Made by a program: the position numbers and the translations under genes | Shown here: positions 37,705 through 46,077 of the stretch, one piece after another | How positions within the stretch are numbered: the first letter of the stretch is position 1 | Layout: each line of letters begins with the position of its first letter | Origin: Thermococcus gammatolerans EJ3 | Lineage (GTDB): Archaea; Methanobacteriota_B; Thermococci; Thermococcales; Thermococcaceae | Assembly: GCF_000022365.1 (NCBI RefSeq) | Contig: NC_012804.1 | Span: forward strand, 124,001 to 188,000 | Direction of reading: 5' to 3' | Length of the DNA: 64,000 nt | The notes under the pieces: model-generated | Told to the model about the DNA's origin: nothing | What the model saw: the letters and a program-made list of their open reading frames with translations, nothing else | Database searches by the model: none

Positions 37705-38727
37705 ATGAACGTCAAGGAAGAGTGGGAACGGGCTTTGAGCGAGAAGGACTGCGAGAAATTGCTCGAGCTCTTTGACGATTACATTGACGCGATAGAGACC
37801 GAGGAAGAGCTCAGGGAAGAGCTCAAGAGGCTTGGAGAAGTGGCGGTTCAGTGCGACGACCCCTACGACCTGCTCCACGAGATTGGACACGTTTACGCTC
37901 ACCTCGACGACGTCGAGAGCGCGATTGAACTCTACAGGCGGGTTGTCGAGAGGAAGAAGGACGACCCCGAGGAGTACGCGACGGCGCTCTACTACCTTGC
38001 CGATGCCTACGAGCACTTCGGAATGCCCGAGAAGGCGATAGAGACGTACCAGAAACTCCTTGAGCACGAAGAGAACGTCCTGAAGAACGACAAGGAGATA
38101 GCGCTGACGTTGGCGAACCTCGCGGTGAACTACGACGAGCTCGGCGAAACGGAGAAGGCCATAGAGCTGATGGAGCATGCGAAAGAGATATTCGAGCGCA
38201 TCGGCGATGAGAAGAACAGACTCATAAGCCTCCTCGACTTAGCTCATTTCCACTACGAGCTCGGGAACTACGACACCGCTGAGGCGCTGATTAATGAGGT
38301 TCTCAGAAACCCGCGCGACGACGAGATTGAGATAAACGCCAAGCTGGTCGAGGCCGAGATTCACGCGGGTAGAGAAGACTACGACAAAGCTTTCAGGGCC
38401 CTCCGCGAGGCCTTGCTCAAGGCAATCAACGTGAGCGACGACATTTTCGGGGTCGTCTTCGACACGCTGGTTGACTTCATCGAGGGACTGTTCAATGAGG
38501 GGGAATACGACACGATAGCGAGGAACATGGAGGCCTTTGCCGAGCTCTTCGAGGACGATACGGCGTACTTCTTCAGGGCGATAGCCGAGCTGGCGCGCTG
38601 GCGTGCCGGAGACGACGAAGCAAAGAAGCGTTTCGACGAGCTTTACACGAAGGTGGAAAACGAGGAGCTCCGCTCGATACTCGACGAGTGGAAGAGGCCG
38701 AAGCTGAGTTTGAGTTTGGGGCTTTAG
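37705..38727 (+). CDS. Tetratricopeptide repeat protein
   Basis: A 340-aa acidic soluble protein built of helical TPR-like repeats, for example YALADAYEHFGMPEKAIETYQKLL-type units at about residues 94-190 (only the pattern is cited). There is no catalytic motif; a protein-protein scaffold is likely. The ATG follows GGTGATGTGAA. It is convergent with, and overlaps by 4 bases, the DUF2283 gene. Confidence 0.85.
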   Translation: MNVKEEWERALSEKDCEKLLELFDDYIDAIETEEELREELKRLGEVAVQCDDPYDLLHEIGHVYAHLDDVESAIELYRRVVERKKDDPEEYATALYYLADAYEHFGMPEKAIETYQKLLEHEENVLKNDKEIALTLANLAVNYDELGETEKAIELMEHAKEIFERIGDEKNRLISLLDLAHFHYELGNYDTAEALINEVLRNPRDDEIEINAKLVEAEIHAGREDYDKAFRALREALLKAINVSDDIFGVVFDTLVDFIEGLFNEGEYDTIARNMEAFAELFEDDTAYFFRAIAELARWRAGDDEAKKRFDELYTKVENEELRSILDEWKRPKLSLSLGL

Positions 38728-38948
38728 GTTTTTGCCTCTTCTTTTAATCCCTTTGCATAACGCTCTATCTCAAGGAGACTCCTCCGAATTACGTTCTCGC
38801 CGGCGTTCCAAATCTCTATTCCGATTACGTTTCCCTGCTCATCGTACTCGAACCAGATGTCCTCATCTACTTCATCGGTATCCGCTACCGGGCCCTCCTT
38901 GAGGAGAATGTAGAGAATGTCCGCCTTGGGGTCATATCTAATCTTCAT
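38724..38948 (-). CDS. DUF2283 family small protein
   Basis: A 74-aa protein with the compact KIRYDPKADILYI...WFEYDEQGNVIGIEIWNA pattern of DUF2283. ATG 38948 is chosen because GGAGGTGG lies 8 bases upstream; the longer GTG start sits inside that site. It overlaps the upstream DUF4258 gene by 11 bases, so the two are one unit. DUF2283 next to DUF4258 is a frequent pair suspected to be toxin-antitoxin-like. Confidence 0.8.
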   Translation of the reverse strand: MKIRYDPKADILYILLKEGPVADTDEVDEDIWFEYDEQGNVIGIEIWNAGENVIRRSLLEIERYAKGLKEEAKT

Positions 38949-39234
38949 ATTCGAATCCACCTCCTAGACGACGTCCTTTTCTCAACAATCCCCTTTCTAG
39001 ACTTTTGCTCGTATCGATTATTGTAATGACCTCAATTACATCTCCGTAGTCATCGTACGCAAGGATTAGCCAGTGATTAGGGACACTCCTCCGACCAATT
39101 GCGATAAAATGACCGGATTTCAAATCATAGAACTTCATCTCTGGGAACTCCATGACGTTATGTACTTCGTCGATTTCAATTTTGCGCTCCCTTAATCGCA
39201 ATTTCGCGTGTTCACTTAGTATAATCTTTGACAT
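38938..39234 (-). CDS. DUF4258 family small protein (RelE-like toxin fold suspected)
   Basis: A 98-aa basic protein: LSEHAKLRLRERKIEIDEV at the N terminus and a beta-rich core ending in VITIIDTSKS, typical of DUF4258. The family is remotely linked to small RNA-targeting toxins. ATG 39234; AAATATTTTTAG about 25-35 bases upstream and no clear ribosome site suggest a leaderless mRNA. First of the two-gene unit with DUF2283. Confidence 0.75.
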   Translation of the reverse strand: MSKIILSEHAKLRLRERKIEIDEVHNVMEFPEMKFYDLKSGHFIAIGRRSVPNHWLILAYDDYGDVIEVITIIDTSKSLERGLLRKGRRLGGGFEYED

Positions 39235-39314
39235 CAACAAAGTTTAACCCCACTTCTAAAAATATTTTCGCTAAGTTCTGTGAGAATGTGATAACAAAGA
39301 AGAACAAAGAGGTT

Positions 39315-39590
39315 TTAAATCCTCGAAACGGTCTCGACCTCAGCTGACTCGACGTTCTCAACCTGCCTGAAGGCCTCGAGAACCTGGTCGAGGTCGTAGC
39401 CCTCCTCGTCCTTGGCCAGGACGTAGAACTTGAGGGCGACGAGACCGAAGGCTATGGGCTCGCGCTCGACCTTGGCGAGACCGAACTTCTCGGGAAGAAC
39501 CTCCTTGAGCTTTGCCTCGAGCTCGTCGAGGTTGACCTCGGGGTCGGTCGGCATGACCTTAACAACCGCAACCATATTGTAGTCGCTCAT
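39315..39590 (-). CDS. ef1b: Translation elongation factor 1-beta
   Basis: This is the archaeal nucleotide-exchange factor for EF-1 alpha, 91 aa. VVKVMPTDPEVNLDELEAKLKE and the AFGLVALKFYVLAKDEEG core are the family pattern, in a single alpha-beta sandwich. ATG 39590 lies within GGAGGTGAAGAAG-ATG spacing. It follows the zinc-ribbon gene, a common archaeal pairing. Confidence 0.95.
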   Translation of the reverse strand: MSDYNMVAVVKVMPTDPEVNLDELEAKLKEVLPEKFGLAKVEREPIAFGLVALKFYVLAKDEEGYDLDQVLEAFRQVENVESAEVETVSRI

Positions 39591-39607
39591 CTTCTTCACC
39601 TCCTAAT

Positions 39608-39781
39608 TCACGGCCCCTCCCATCCGCACTTGGGGCACTTGTAGGGAACGCTGAGGACCCTGCAGGATTCGCAGCGCCAGATTATCGCCTCACCGCAGTT
39701 CGGACAGACGAAGTGGGTGGCGTGCTCCCTTGGGGTTATTTCCTTTCCGCATGAGGTGCATACGGGTATCTCGAACTTCAT
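39608..39781 (-). CDS. Small zinc-ribbon protein (DUF1610-like)
   Basis: A 57-aa RNA-binding-type protein with four CxxC knuckles (CTSC, CPNC, CESC, CPKC), i.e. two zinc sites. It is co-transcribed with EF-1 beta 17 bases downstream, which suggests a translation role. ATG 39781 is used; GTG 39787 has the better spacing to GGAGGTG and may be the true start. Confidence 0.85.
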   Translation of the reverse strand: MKFEIPVCTSCGKEITPREHATHFVCPNCGEAIIWRCESCRVLSVPYKCPKCGWEGP

Positions 39782-39840
39782 CTCCACTGCGAACACCTCC
39801 AAGAAAGGTGGTTTTTACCCACTGGTCACCGTTTCAAGGT

Positions 39841-39862
39841 ATCTTTTATAAATCTTTCGAAA
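39841..39862 (-). promoter_or_regulatory. Promoter of zinc-ribbon/EF-1 beta operon
   Basis: On the reverse strand a CGAAAGA BRE runs into TTTATAAAAG, a strong archaeal promoter, about 60 bases before the first start. Confidence 0.75.
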
Positions 39863-39926
39863 GGGCTCAGGAAACCTCGCGTCATCATAAAATCAGAAAG
39901 GAGAACGCCAATCATCGCCCTCTCCT

Positions 39927-40379
39927 TCAGATCTCCTCCTTAACCGAAACGAACGAAACCATCGTAACCGTTTGCCCGATCCCCTTTATCTCCCTTAGTT
40001 TATCGATGACGATCTTTCCGATCTCCTCCGAGTTCTTTGCCCTGACCTTTATCAGGAGGTCCCATTCTCCCGTGATTATGTGCACCTCATAGACTCCATC
40101 GAGCGTTGCAACGCGTTTGGCAACTTCTCTCTGGTTTATTCCTGATTCTGGGTCGTACCTTGCCAGTATGAAGGCAGTGGTTCCAAGGTCGAGCTTCTTG
40201 TAGTTGGGCTTTATCGTGAACTTCTCTATAACTCCCTCCTCAACGAGCTTCTTTATCCTGTAGTGCACCGTCGTCCTCGGTATGCCGATTTTTTTGCTCA
40301 GGGTCGCTATGTTCTCCCTGGCGTTCTTCCTTAACTCTTCGAGCAACTTCATGTCTATGTCGTCGAGCAGTCCGGGCAT
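39927..40379 (-). CDS. Lrp/AsnC family transcriptional regulator
   Basis: A 150-aa DNA-binding regulator: winged HTH (DIDMKLLEELRKNARENIATLSKKIG then IPRTTVHYRIKKL recognition helix) and a C-terminal RAM ligand/oligomer domain. ATG 40379 is behind GGAGGG; the longer frame reads into upstream non-coding sequence. Effector and targets cannot be told. It lies 58 bases downstream of the XTP pyrophosphatase gene. Confidence 0.9.
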   Translation of the reverse strand: MPGLLDDIDMKLLEELRKNARENIATLSKKIGIPRTTVHYRIKKLVEEGVIEKFTIKPNYKKLDLGTTAFILARYDPESGINQREVAKRVATLDGVYEVHIITGEWDLLIKVRAKNSEEIGKIVIDKLREIKGIGQTVTMVSFVSVKEEI

Positions 40380-40437
40380 TCCCTTACCCTCCCCGTCATT
40401 TGTACAACTTGAACCTTTGTATCTTGGTCGCTCTTTG

Positions 40438-40992
40438 TTATTTAAGGTTTTCTTTGAGCCAAGTGGCAAAGGCCTTCAGCGCTCTTCCCCTGTGGGAGAT
40501 CGCGTTCTTCTCCTCGGTTGTCATTTCGGCAAAGGTTCTGTCGAAGCCTTCGGGTATGAAAACGGGATCGAACCCAAAACCGCCGCTTCCCCGGGGCTCT
40601 TCCGTTATCTTCCCGTCCACTTTACCCCTAAATATGTGAAGCTCTCCGTCCCAGTAGGCGATAACGCTCTTGAAATAGGCTTTTCTGTTGGATTCACCTT
40701 CGAGGAGCTTGAGGATGCCCCAATAGCCAAGCGTCTTGTAAACGTAGGCCGAGTAAACGCCGGGGAAGCCCTTGAGGGCCTCAACGAAGAGGCCTGAGTC
40801 GTCGAGAAAAAAGGGCCCATCTATTCTCCCGGCCAGCCACCTTGCCCCGTATTCCGCGACCTCCTCGAGCGTATCCGCCTGTATTTCGGGATAGCTCATG
40901 TGGAGCTGGTAAACTTCAACGCCTAGTGGCTCGAAGTATCTTTTTGCTTCCTCAACCTTGCCGGGGTTGGAGGTAATAAAGGCGAGCCTCAT
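40438..40992 (-). CDS. XTP/dITP diphosphatase (Ham1/RdgB)
   Basis: It removes deaminated purine nucleotides (ITP, XTP) from the pool, 184 aa. The N-terminal [16 protein letters not shown] and the [24 protein letters not shown] and [17 protein letters not shown] motifs are all present. ATG 40992 follows AGGTGGTTTA. It likely forms a unit with the upstream DUF355 gene (41034). Confidence 0.95.
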   Translation of the reverse strand: MRLAFITSNPGKVEEAKRYFEPLGVEVYQLHMSYPEIQADTLEEVAEYGARWLAGRIDGPFFLDDSGLFVEALKGFPGVYSAYVYKTLGYWGILKLLEGESNRKAYFKSVIAYWDGELHIFRGKVDGKITEEPRGSGGFGFDPVFIPEGFDRTFAEMTTEEKNAISHRGRALKAFATWLKENLK

Positions 40993-41033
40993 TAAACCAC
41001 CTGAGAATAGAGAAAAATTGGGCATTAAAAGGT

Positions 41034-41522
41034 TTAGTCAATCGTGTACCCTATCTTCTCAACGAGCTCCCTGCGCTCCCTCTTCTGTTCTTCGGACTCT
41101 ATTTTGTTCGCTGCTTTACCGTCCACTATTCCAAGAACGCTCCTCCCGAGCTCGGTTTCGGCAACGATTACCTGGAATGGGTTTTCGCTGGCCCCGTAAA
41201 CCATGGCAACGGCTGGATGATTCTTAATGGTGTTGAGCACGTTTATTGGGAAGGCGTTCTTCATGAGTATCACGAAGACGTGCCCTGCCCCTATCCTGAC
41301 CGCGTTCCTGGCTGCTAGCTCTTCGAGCTCCTTGTCGTTACCTGTGTAACGCGTGAGCTGTGGCTTTGCCTCGTTCATTGCTATCCCAAACTTTATCCCG
41401 GGAACGGCTGTGAGAAGAGCCCTGGCAAGGTCATCGACCGTGAATATCGAGAAGTTGCCCTGTCCGATGATGACCTCGACTCCCTCTGGCTTTTCTATGT
41501 CGACGACTTCTATCTTCACCAT
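41034..41522 (-). CDS. Adenosine-specific kinase family protein (DUF355)
   Basis: A 162-aa single-domain protein with the pattern [36 protein letters not shown] and a C-terminal GIVDG. The family was named from ligand-bound structures; a clear physiological reaction is not settled. ATG 41522 follows GGTGATGAGGC. The following XTP pyrophosphatase suggests a nucleotide-hygiene context. Confidence 0.85.
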   Translation of the reverse strand: MVKIEVVDIEKPEGVEVIIGQGNFSIFTVDDLARALLTAVPGIKFGIAMNEAKPQLTRYTGNDKELEELAARNAVRIGAGHVFVILMKNAFPINVLNTIKNHPAVAMVYGASENPFQVIVAETELGRSVLGIVDGKAANKIESEEQKRERRELVEKIGYTID

Positions 41523-41579
41523 GCCTCATCACCGATAAAGATTTAACGCCCCATTGATTTAACTTTTTTGTGGTTGGGT

Positions 41580-42494
41580 ATGCAGGATGTCAATCCTGAT
41601 GAAATAGAACTGCTCGTTGAGCTGTTGAACAAGTATCCCGTAGAGAGTCTGAAGAAGATAGCCGAACTTGAGGGACTGGACTATCACAAACTCACTCGGA
41701 TCTATGACAAGTATTATGGTAAGTACGTTTTCGTTAACGCGATGTACGATATCAAAAAGATTGGCCTGAAGAGTTATATCGCTTACCTGTCCGTTCCCAG
41801 GGAGAGGCTTCGTGAGGTCGCCCTGAGGATGAAACAAAACCCCTTCTTTGTTGACATTACCGCAATGTTCGGTTTTAAAAATGGCATTACGGCAATCGTT
41901 TACGTCCCCAAGGAACAGGTTGATCTCCTCGATCAGGTGATGGAGAAGTATTCCGACGATTACGAGTACTACGAGGTCCGAGCTTACCCCCCTTCTGGCG
42001 ATGACAATTTTGGAGAGTGGAACCTTCCGTACCAGTACGCTATTTTAATGGACATACTCAAGTGGGACGCCAGAACGCCGCTCTCAGAGATCGCAAGGGA
42101 GCTCGGGAAGAGCAGGCCAACGGTGCGCTTCATGATCAGGACACTCCAGCACAGGGGCATTCTGCTCGGCTATATTGCCACCATCGAGAACACTGAACAC
42201 GATCGGGGGGTGACTGGAATAACGAGCGAATTAAACGAGGAGGTTCTCGAGAAATTCAAAGATTACGAGATAAACGTCGGCGTACTCGTTGGCAGAGGGT
42301 ATCTCCTTGAGTGGTACTTCTCATCAAAGGAGGATCTTGCCCAGAAGCTCTTTGAGTTCAGCGGTTACGTGGAGCAGCTTGGCATTGAGTACTTTGACCT
42401 CCTAGCGGACATAAAGGAGATGTACCCCAAGGAGAGGCTTAGAAGGATGGTAAGAAAGGACGGCGAGGGATACAGATCCATACTTGAATTTTAG
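41580..42494 (+). CDS. Two-domain winged-helix transcriptional regulator (Lrp-like)
   Basis: A 304-aa protein with an N-terminal HTH-like part (PVESLKKIAELEGLDYHKLTRIYDKY), an alpha-beta middle, and a second HTH (TPLSEIARELGKSRPTVRFMIRTLQHRG) followed by another alpha-beta domain. This looks like a tandem Lrp/AsnC-type arrangement of the kind frequent in Thermococcales. ATG 41580 is used; the longer TTG start has no ribosome site. Targets are unknown; the convergent SPASM gene overlaps by 4 bases. Confidence 0.8.
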   Translation: MQDVNPDEIELLVELLNKYPVESLKKIAELEGLDYHKLTRIYDKYYGKYVFVNAMYDIKKIGLKSYIAYLSVPRERLREVALRMKQNPFFVDITAMFGFKNGITAIVYVPKEQVDLLDQVMEKYSDDYEYYEVRAYPPSGDDNFGEWNLPYQYAILMDILKWDARTPLSEIARELGKSRPTVRFMIRTLQHRGILLGYIATIENTEHDRGVTGITSELNEEVLEKFKDYEINVGVLVGRGYLLEWYFSSKEDLAQKLFEFSGYVEQLGIEYFDLLADIKEMYPKERLRRMVRKDGEGYRSILEF

Positions 42495-43438
42495 AGCAGC
42501 GGGCAGTACTCGATTCCCCTTAGATCGCCGCTGGCCTGGTATTCGAGGGCCCTGCAGTCGTGGCAGATATACCTCAGCGGGCAGGTTGAACAGCCATCAA
42601 CTTTGTCCTTAGTCATGGTCCAGAACTCCCTAAGCTTTTTGCTCCTCCCAACGATCCACTTGAAGCTCTTTTCCCTGACGTCGCCGACGACCAGGTTCCT
42701 GAGGAGAGGACAGGGAAGTACGAAGCCGTCCCCGCTGACCGCGACGGTGCCTGCCAGGCAGTCGTGGTACTTGCTGGTGGTCGGATTGTTTATCTTTCTG
42801 AGCTCTATGGTGTTGAAGTCAAGGTGCCGGAGGGATCTTGGATAGAGAACGTCCACGTAGGCCTTAAAGTCACCATCCCCCTTGACCTTCTGGATGAACT
42901 CCTTTGCCTCGTTCACCTTATCCGGGGTCACCATAACAAGGATCCCCCGAATCCAGAGCCTCATGGCGGCAGAGATGATGGCTTCGGGGTCGTATTCGAG
43001 CTCAGCTATGTACTCCACACCGTCAAGGGGGCGGATTTTCTCAGCGTCTTCGAAGAGAAAGACGGCCCTTATCTCCTCGATGCCAACCTTGAAGGCCATC
43101 TCAACGGCCTCGTTAAGCTCCTCTGGGGAGTCGTAGTTGGTGATCCATACCTCGGTCCCACCCATGGATTTGAAGTCCCGGAGAATTTTCTCTATCTCCT
43201 CCCTCCCCAGCTTCTTCCTTCTCAGGACGAACCTGTTGTTCCCGATGCAGCCTATTGAGCGCGGAATCCCATAGAGCTCATTGAACCTGCCTCTGCCAGC
43301 ACCGAGCTGAAGAATAAGCCTCTCGACGCTTCCGGCGTGGGGTGTCTCGCTCCACGGGGGCTTTCCAACGACTATGTCCTCTACCCTCGGTTTGATCTCC
43401 TGTGTGGAGATGGTGCTAACCTTCACGATCTCCTCCAT
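42491..43438 (-). CDS. SPASM-domain protein with degenerate radical SAM core
   Basis: A 315-aa protein with a complete seven-cysteine SPASM domain: C227, C243 (CX10GX4C), C283, C286, C292, C295 (CX2CX5CX2C) and C312. The barrel before it looks like a radical SAM fold, but the CX3CX2C motif is absent: after the first strand LILQLG only one Cys (C64) occurs, and the GGEP site reads WITNYDS. It can bind auxiliary Fe-S clusters but should not cleave SAM. ATG 43438 follows GGTGGTGTTG; TATA AGTATATAAC is at 43471-43480 (reverse). Confidence 0.8.
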   Translation of the reverse strand: MEEIVKVSTISTQEIKPRVEDIVVGKPPWSETPHAGSVERLILQLGAGRGRFNELYGIPRSIGCIGNNRFVLRRKKLGREEIEKILRDFKSMGGTEVWITNYDSPEELNEAVEMAFKVGIEEIRAVFLFEDAEKIRPLDGVEYIAELEYDPEAIISAAMRLWIRGILVMVTPDKVNEAKEFIQKVKGDGDFKAYVDVLYPRSLRHLDFNTIELRKINNPTTSKYHDCLAGTVAVSGDGFVLPCPLLRNLVVGDVREKSFKWIVGRSKKLREFWTMTKDKVDGCSTCPLRYICHDCRALEYQASGDLRGIEYCPLL

Positions 43439-43533
43439 CAACACCACCGTAGAAGAGTACGCGTCCAAGAGTTATATACTTTTTCTATGCAGATTTCGCA
43501 CACTACTAGAAGTAGTTAGCAAAAATTGGAAAA

Positions 43534-43977
43534 CTAAGCTTTGTGGTAATCCTCGGGAATCGTTTGCTCGCCCTCGATCCAGAAGGTGCCCTCCTCGGTA
43601 ACCTCCTTCTTCCACACCGGGACCCTCTTTTTCACCTCGTCTATTGCCCATCGGCACGCGTCAAAGGCCTCACTTCTGTGTTTGGCGCTGGCCACAATCA
43701 GGATGGTGTCCTCTCCAACCTTCAGCTCACCGACGCGATGCCATATCAGCATGTCCAGGATGGGGAACTTCTCGAGGGCCTCTTTTCGGATTTTTTCCAT
43801 CTCCTTCAGGGCCATCTCCTCGTACGCTTCGTAGATAAGTTTTAGCACTCTCCTTCCCCTGTTCTCGTTTCTGACTTTTCCAAGGAAAACAACGTATCCA
43901 CCGGCCTCGTCCCTCTCCACGAGCTTTATGGCCTCATCAACGCTGAAGGGCTCTCCCGTGATCTTGACCTTGCTCAT
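43534..43977 (-). CDS. moaE: Molybdopterin synthase catalytic subunit MoaE
   Basis: It inserts sulfur from MoaD thiocarboxylate into cyclic pyranopterin to make molybdopterin, used for the tungsten cofactor in this group; 147 aa. GGYVVFLGKVRNENRGRRVLKLIYEAYEEMA, IWHRVGELKVGED and the C-terminal WKKEVTEEGTFWIEG block with the active-site Lys are clear. The start is ATG 43977 (GGTGGTTGAG); the frame extends to 44274, but that part is a shadow of the lipoprotein gene. No moaD is adjacent. Confidence 0.93.
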   Translation of the reverse strand: MSKVKITGEPFSVDEAIKLVERDEAGGYVVFLGKVRNENRGRRVLKLIYEAYEEMALKEMEKIRKEALEKFPILDMLIWHRVGELKVGEDTILIVASAKHRSEAFDACRWAIDEVKKRVPVWKKEVTEEGTFWIEGEQTIPEDYHKA

Positions 43978-44053
43978 CTCAACCACCGTTTTACCTTTGT
44001 CTTTCCCTTTAAGTATTTGCCCACAACATTTTTGAGGTCGGGGGAGAGGTTTA

Positions 44054-44932
44054 ATGGGTGATAAAGTGAGGGACAAGCTCATAGCCCTGGCCTTGGTTAT
44101 CATCGTTTTCACTTCGGGCTGTTTGATGGGTTCCAAGGACTCTTCCAGCTCCTCTTCGGGATCTTTCACATCGTCAACATCCCAAACCTCCTCAACGGTT
44201 TCTCCCTCAACCACTTCGTCTTCGTCCCATTTTACGACATCTTGGCCGGCTGAAACTCCAACGACAACGACCACAACGCTGGATTATCTGGCTGGTCTCC
44301 TCGATTCCCTGTCCAGAGTTTCTTCGTATCTGGCCCTCGTAAACACGACGATCAACTCAACCGTGCGGATTGAGGGGCAAGCCGTTGTCCGGGTCGAGAA
44401 CGTCTCGGTCTTCTCGAACTCGACTGCCTTCTACGATCTCTCAAACCGCCGGATGGAGGTAAACATGACCGTTCTTACGAAGCCAGCAGGTGCAAGGGTT
44501 CTCACGAGGATAATCCTCTTGGGGGACGTTGCAAGGGTCTATTCCCTCGGCGAGTGGAGGGAGTTCAGAAGGGGAGAAGATGGCTTCACAGTCATTGAAA
44601 AGACCTTTGAGTCGAATCCTCTGGCCCTAGCTTTGGAGGCCTCCAAGGATGGAAGCTGTCAGGTAACGAGGGGTAGGTACTACGTTCTCCACTGCACGAG
44701 CAAGAACGCCTTTGAGGAGCTGATAAAGTCCTCGGTTGGTGCTCCTGAGGGATCCGAAGTTTCAGTAACTCTGGGCAGGGTAGAAGTGTTTTTCCGCGAT
44801 TCTCAGCCTGTGGGGGGAAGGATAGAGGTTGGCTTCTCTGTTTCCACGACCTACACCGATGCCTCGGGAGAGACGTTTAGGCTAGTTCAGAGGGGAAAGA
44901 TAGTGGAAACCTTCACGGTTGTTCATACCTAA
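44054..44932 (+). CDS. Secreted lipoprotein-like protein with Ser/Thr-rich linker
   Basis: A 292-aa exported protein. A signal peptide with lipobox FTSGC (Cys about residue 23) is followed by a roughly 50-residue Ser/Thr stretch, likely O-glycosylated spacer, then a beta-rich globular domain with several N-glycosylation sequons and two cysteines in the C-terminal half (SCQV, HCTS) that could form a disulfide. No enzymatic motif was recognised. It resembles LolA/LppX-like or surface-exposed binding proteins only in general shape. It is divergent from moaE and overlaps the end of the ThiF gene by 4 bases. Confidence 0.8.
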   Translation: MGDKVRDKLIALALVIIVFTSGCLMGSKDSSSSSSGSFTSSTSQTSSTVSPSTTSSSSHFTTSWPAETPTTTTTTLDYLAGLLDSLSRVSSYLALVNTTINSTVRIEGQAVVRVENVSVFSNSTAFYDLSNRRMEVNMTVLTKPAGARVLTRIILLGDVARVYSLGEWREFRRGEDGFTVIEKTFESNPLALALEASKDGSCQVTRGRYYVLHCTSKNAFEELIKSSVGAPEGSEVSVTLGRVEVFFRDSQPVGGRIEVGFSVSTTYTDASGETFRLVQRGKIVETFTVVHT

Positions 44933-45624
44933 AGCTCAACGAGCTCGTAGACGTTGTGGGCGAGGTCGATTATCAGGAGTCTGTTGAAGAGCGGCTCCCC
45001 AAGGCCCGTTAGCAGCTTTATAACCTCCATAGCCTGAATCGATCCAACGACTCCGGCCGTTGGTCCGATTATCGGGAGCTTTCCCTTCTTTTCCTTCACT
45101 CTCGGGAAGATCTCTCTCAGTGTTTTCGTTTTTCCCGGTAATATTGTCGTCACCTGTCCGTAGGTTCCCTCCACTGCCCCATGCACGAGTGGCTTCCCAG
45201 TTCTCTTCGCGTAATCGTCCAAAAGGAAGCGTGCTTCAAAACTGTCGAGGCAATCAACTATGACGTCAGCGTCCTTCAGAACCTCGTCGATGTTCTCCTC
45301 GCTGAGTCTCACTGGTCTGGCCACTACCTCCACGTCCGAATTGAACCGTTCAAGCTTCCACTTTCCCGAAAGAGGCTTGGGTCTCGCTCCGAGATCCTCC
45401 TCCCAGTGGAGTATCTGCCTGTTCAGGTTGCTCAGCTCCGGCTTCTCGGAATCGATCAGCACTATTCTCCCCACACCCGCCGCCGTGAGATAGAGCGCGA
45501 CCGGAGAGCCGAGGCCGCCGACGCCGACGACTGCAACGGTGCTCCCCTTTAATCTCTCCTGTCCTTCAGTTCCGATTATCATTATCTGCCTGTTATACCT
45601 TTGAAGTTCTCTATCGGTGAGCAT
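44929..45624 (-). CDS. moeB: ThiF/MoeB family adenylyltransferase (E1-like)
   Basis: It adenylates the C-terminal Gly-Gly of a ubiquitin-like sulfur carrier (MoaD/ThiS/SAMP type), 231 aa. The nucleotide-binding VAVVGVGGLGSPVALYLTAAGVGRIVLID and LSNLNRQ motifs and VDCLDSFEAR are intact; the paired CxxC zinc motif of bacterial MoeB is absent. ATG 45624 is behind ATAGGTGGTCCC; the longer frame is not supported. With moaE it serves sulfur transfer to the pterin cofactor and possibly tRNA thiolation or SAMP conjugation. Confidence 0.88.
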   Translation of the reverse strand: MLTDRELQRYNRQIMIIGTEGQERLKGSTVAVVGVGGLGSPVALYLTAAGVGRIVLIDSEKPELSNLNRQILHWEEDLGARPKPLSGKWKLERFNSDVEVVARPVRLSEENIDEVLKDADVIVDCLDSFEARFLLDDYAKRTGKPLVHGAVEGTYGQVTTILPGKTKTLREIFPRVKEKKGKLPIIGPTAGVVGSIQAMEVIKLLTGLGEPLFNRLLIIDLAHNVYELVEL

Positions 45625-45661
45625 GGGACCACCTATCCCCTTAACACGTCCGACCTTATGA

Positions 45662-46030
45662 ATGTTGGGCAAACTTTTTGGGGGCCATTTCCAAGCTCAG
45701 ATGGTGAAGGGAGTGAAGTGGGATGAATTCGAGGGGCAGCTTCTCTCGGAGGGTTTCGTTGAGCTCGGGGATTTTAGGATAGAGCTCACACTGGACAACA
45801 CTTTCATGGATGTAGCGTACATCCCGAGGATAGCTGTGTACTCCAGGGGAAGGGACAAGTGGTACGTCCTGAGGAACCCGATAAAACCTGGAAATAAACT
45901 TGACGAGGGCTGGGAAAACGCCGTTAAGGTTCTCAGGGAAATACTAACAGGGTCTGCAGAGCCGGATTTTAACGATCCTGATCTTGAGAGGGAGTTCCTC
46001 GAAACGCTTAGGAGGCACGTTGAACCGTAG
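45662..46030 (+). CDS. Conserved hypothetical protein
   Basis: A 122-aa soluble protein with no recognised family. The middle is beta-rich ([25 protein letters not shown]) and the C terminus acidic-helical. ATG 45662 has no ribosome site; the promoter may overlap the divergent E1-like gene 37 bases away, so a leaderless transcript is plausible. An internal ATG at 45701 is an alternative start. Confidence 0.6.
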   Translation: MLGKLFGGHFQAQMVKGVKWDEFEGQLLSEGFVELGDFRIELTLDNTFMDVAYIPRIAVYSRGRDKWYVLRNPIKPGNKLDEGWENAVKVLREILTGSAEPDFNDPDLEREFLETLRRHVEP

Positions 46031-46037
46031 CAAAACC

Positions 46038-46047
46038 GCTATATACC
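46038..46047 (+). promoter_or_regulatory. deoC promoter TATA
   Basis: CGCTATATAC, preceded by an A-rich BRE (CAAAACC), lies about 35 bases before the deoC ATG. Confidence 0.7.
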
Positions 46048-46077
46048 CCAAGTCCTCACATCTATTGGGTGGTGGGG

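Noticed and set aside
43978-44274. N-terminal extension of the moaE frame
   Set aside because: It has no family match, overlaps the lipoprotein gene antisense, and the ATG at 43977 has a good ribosome site.
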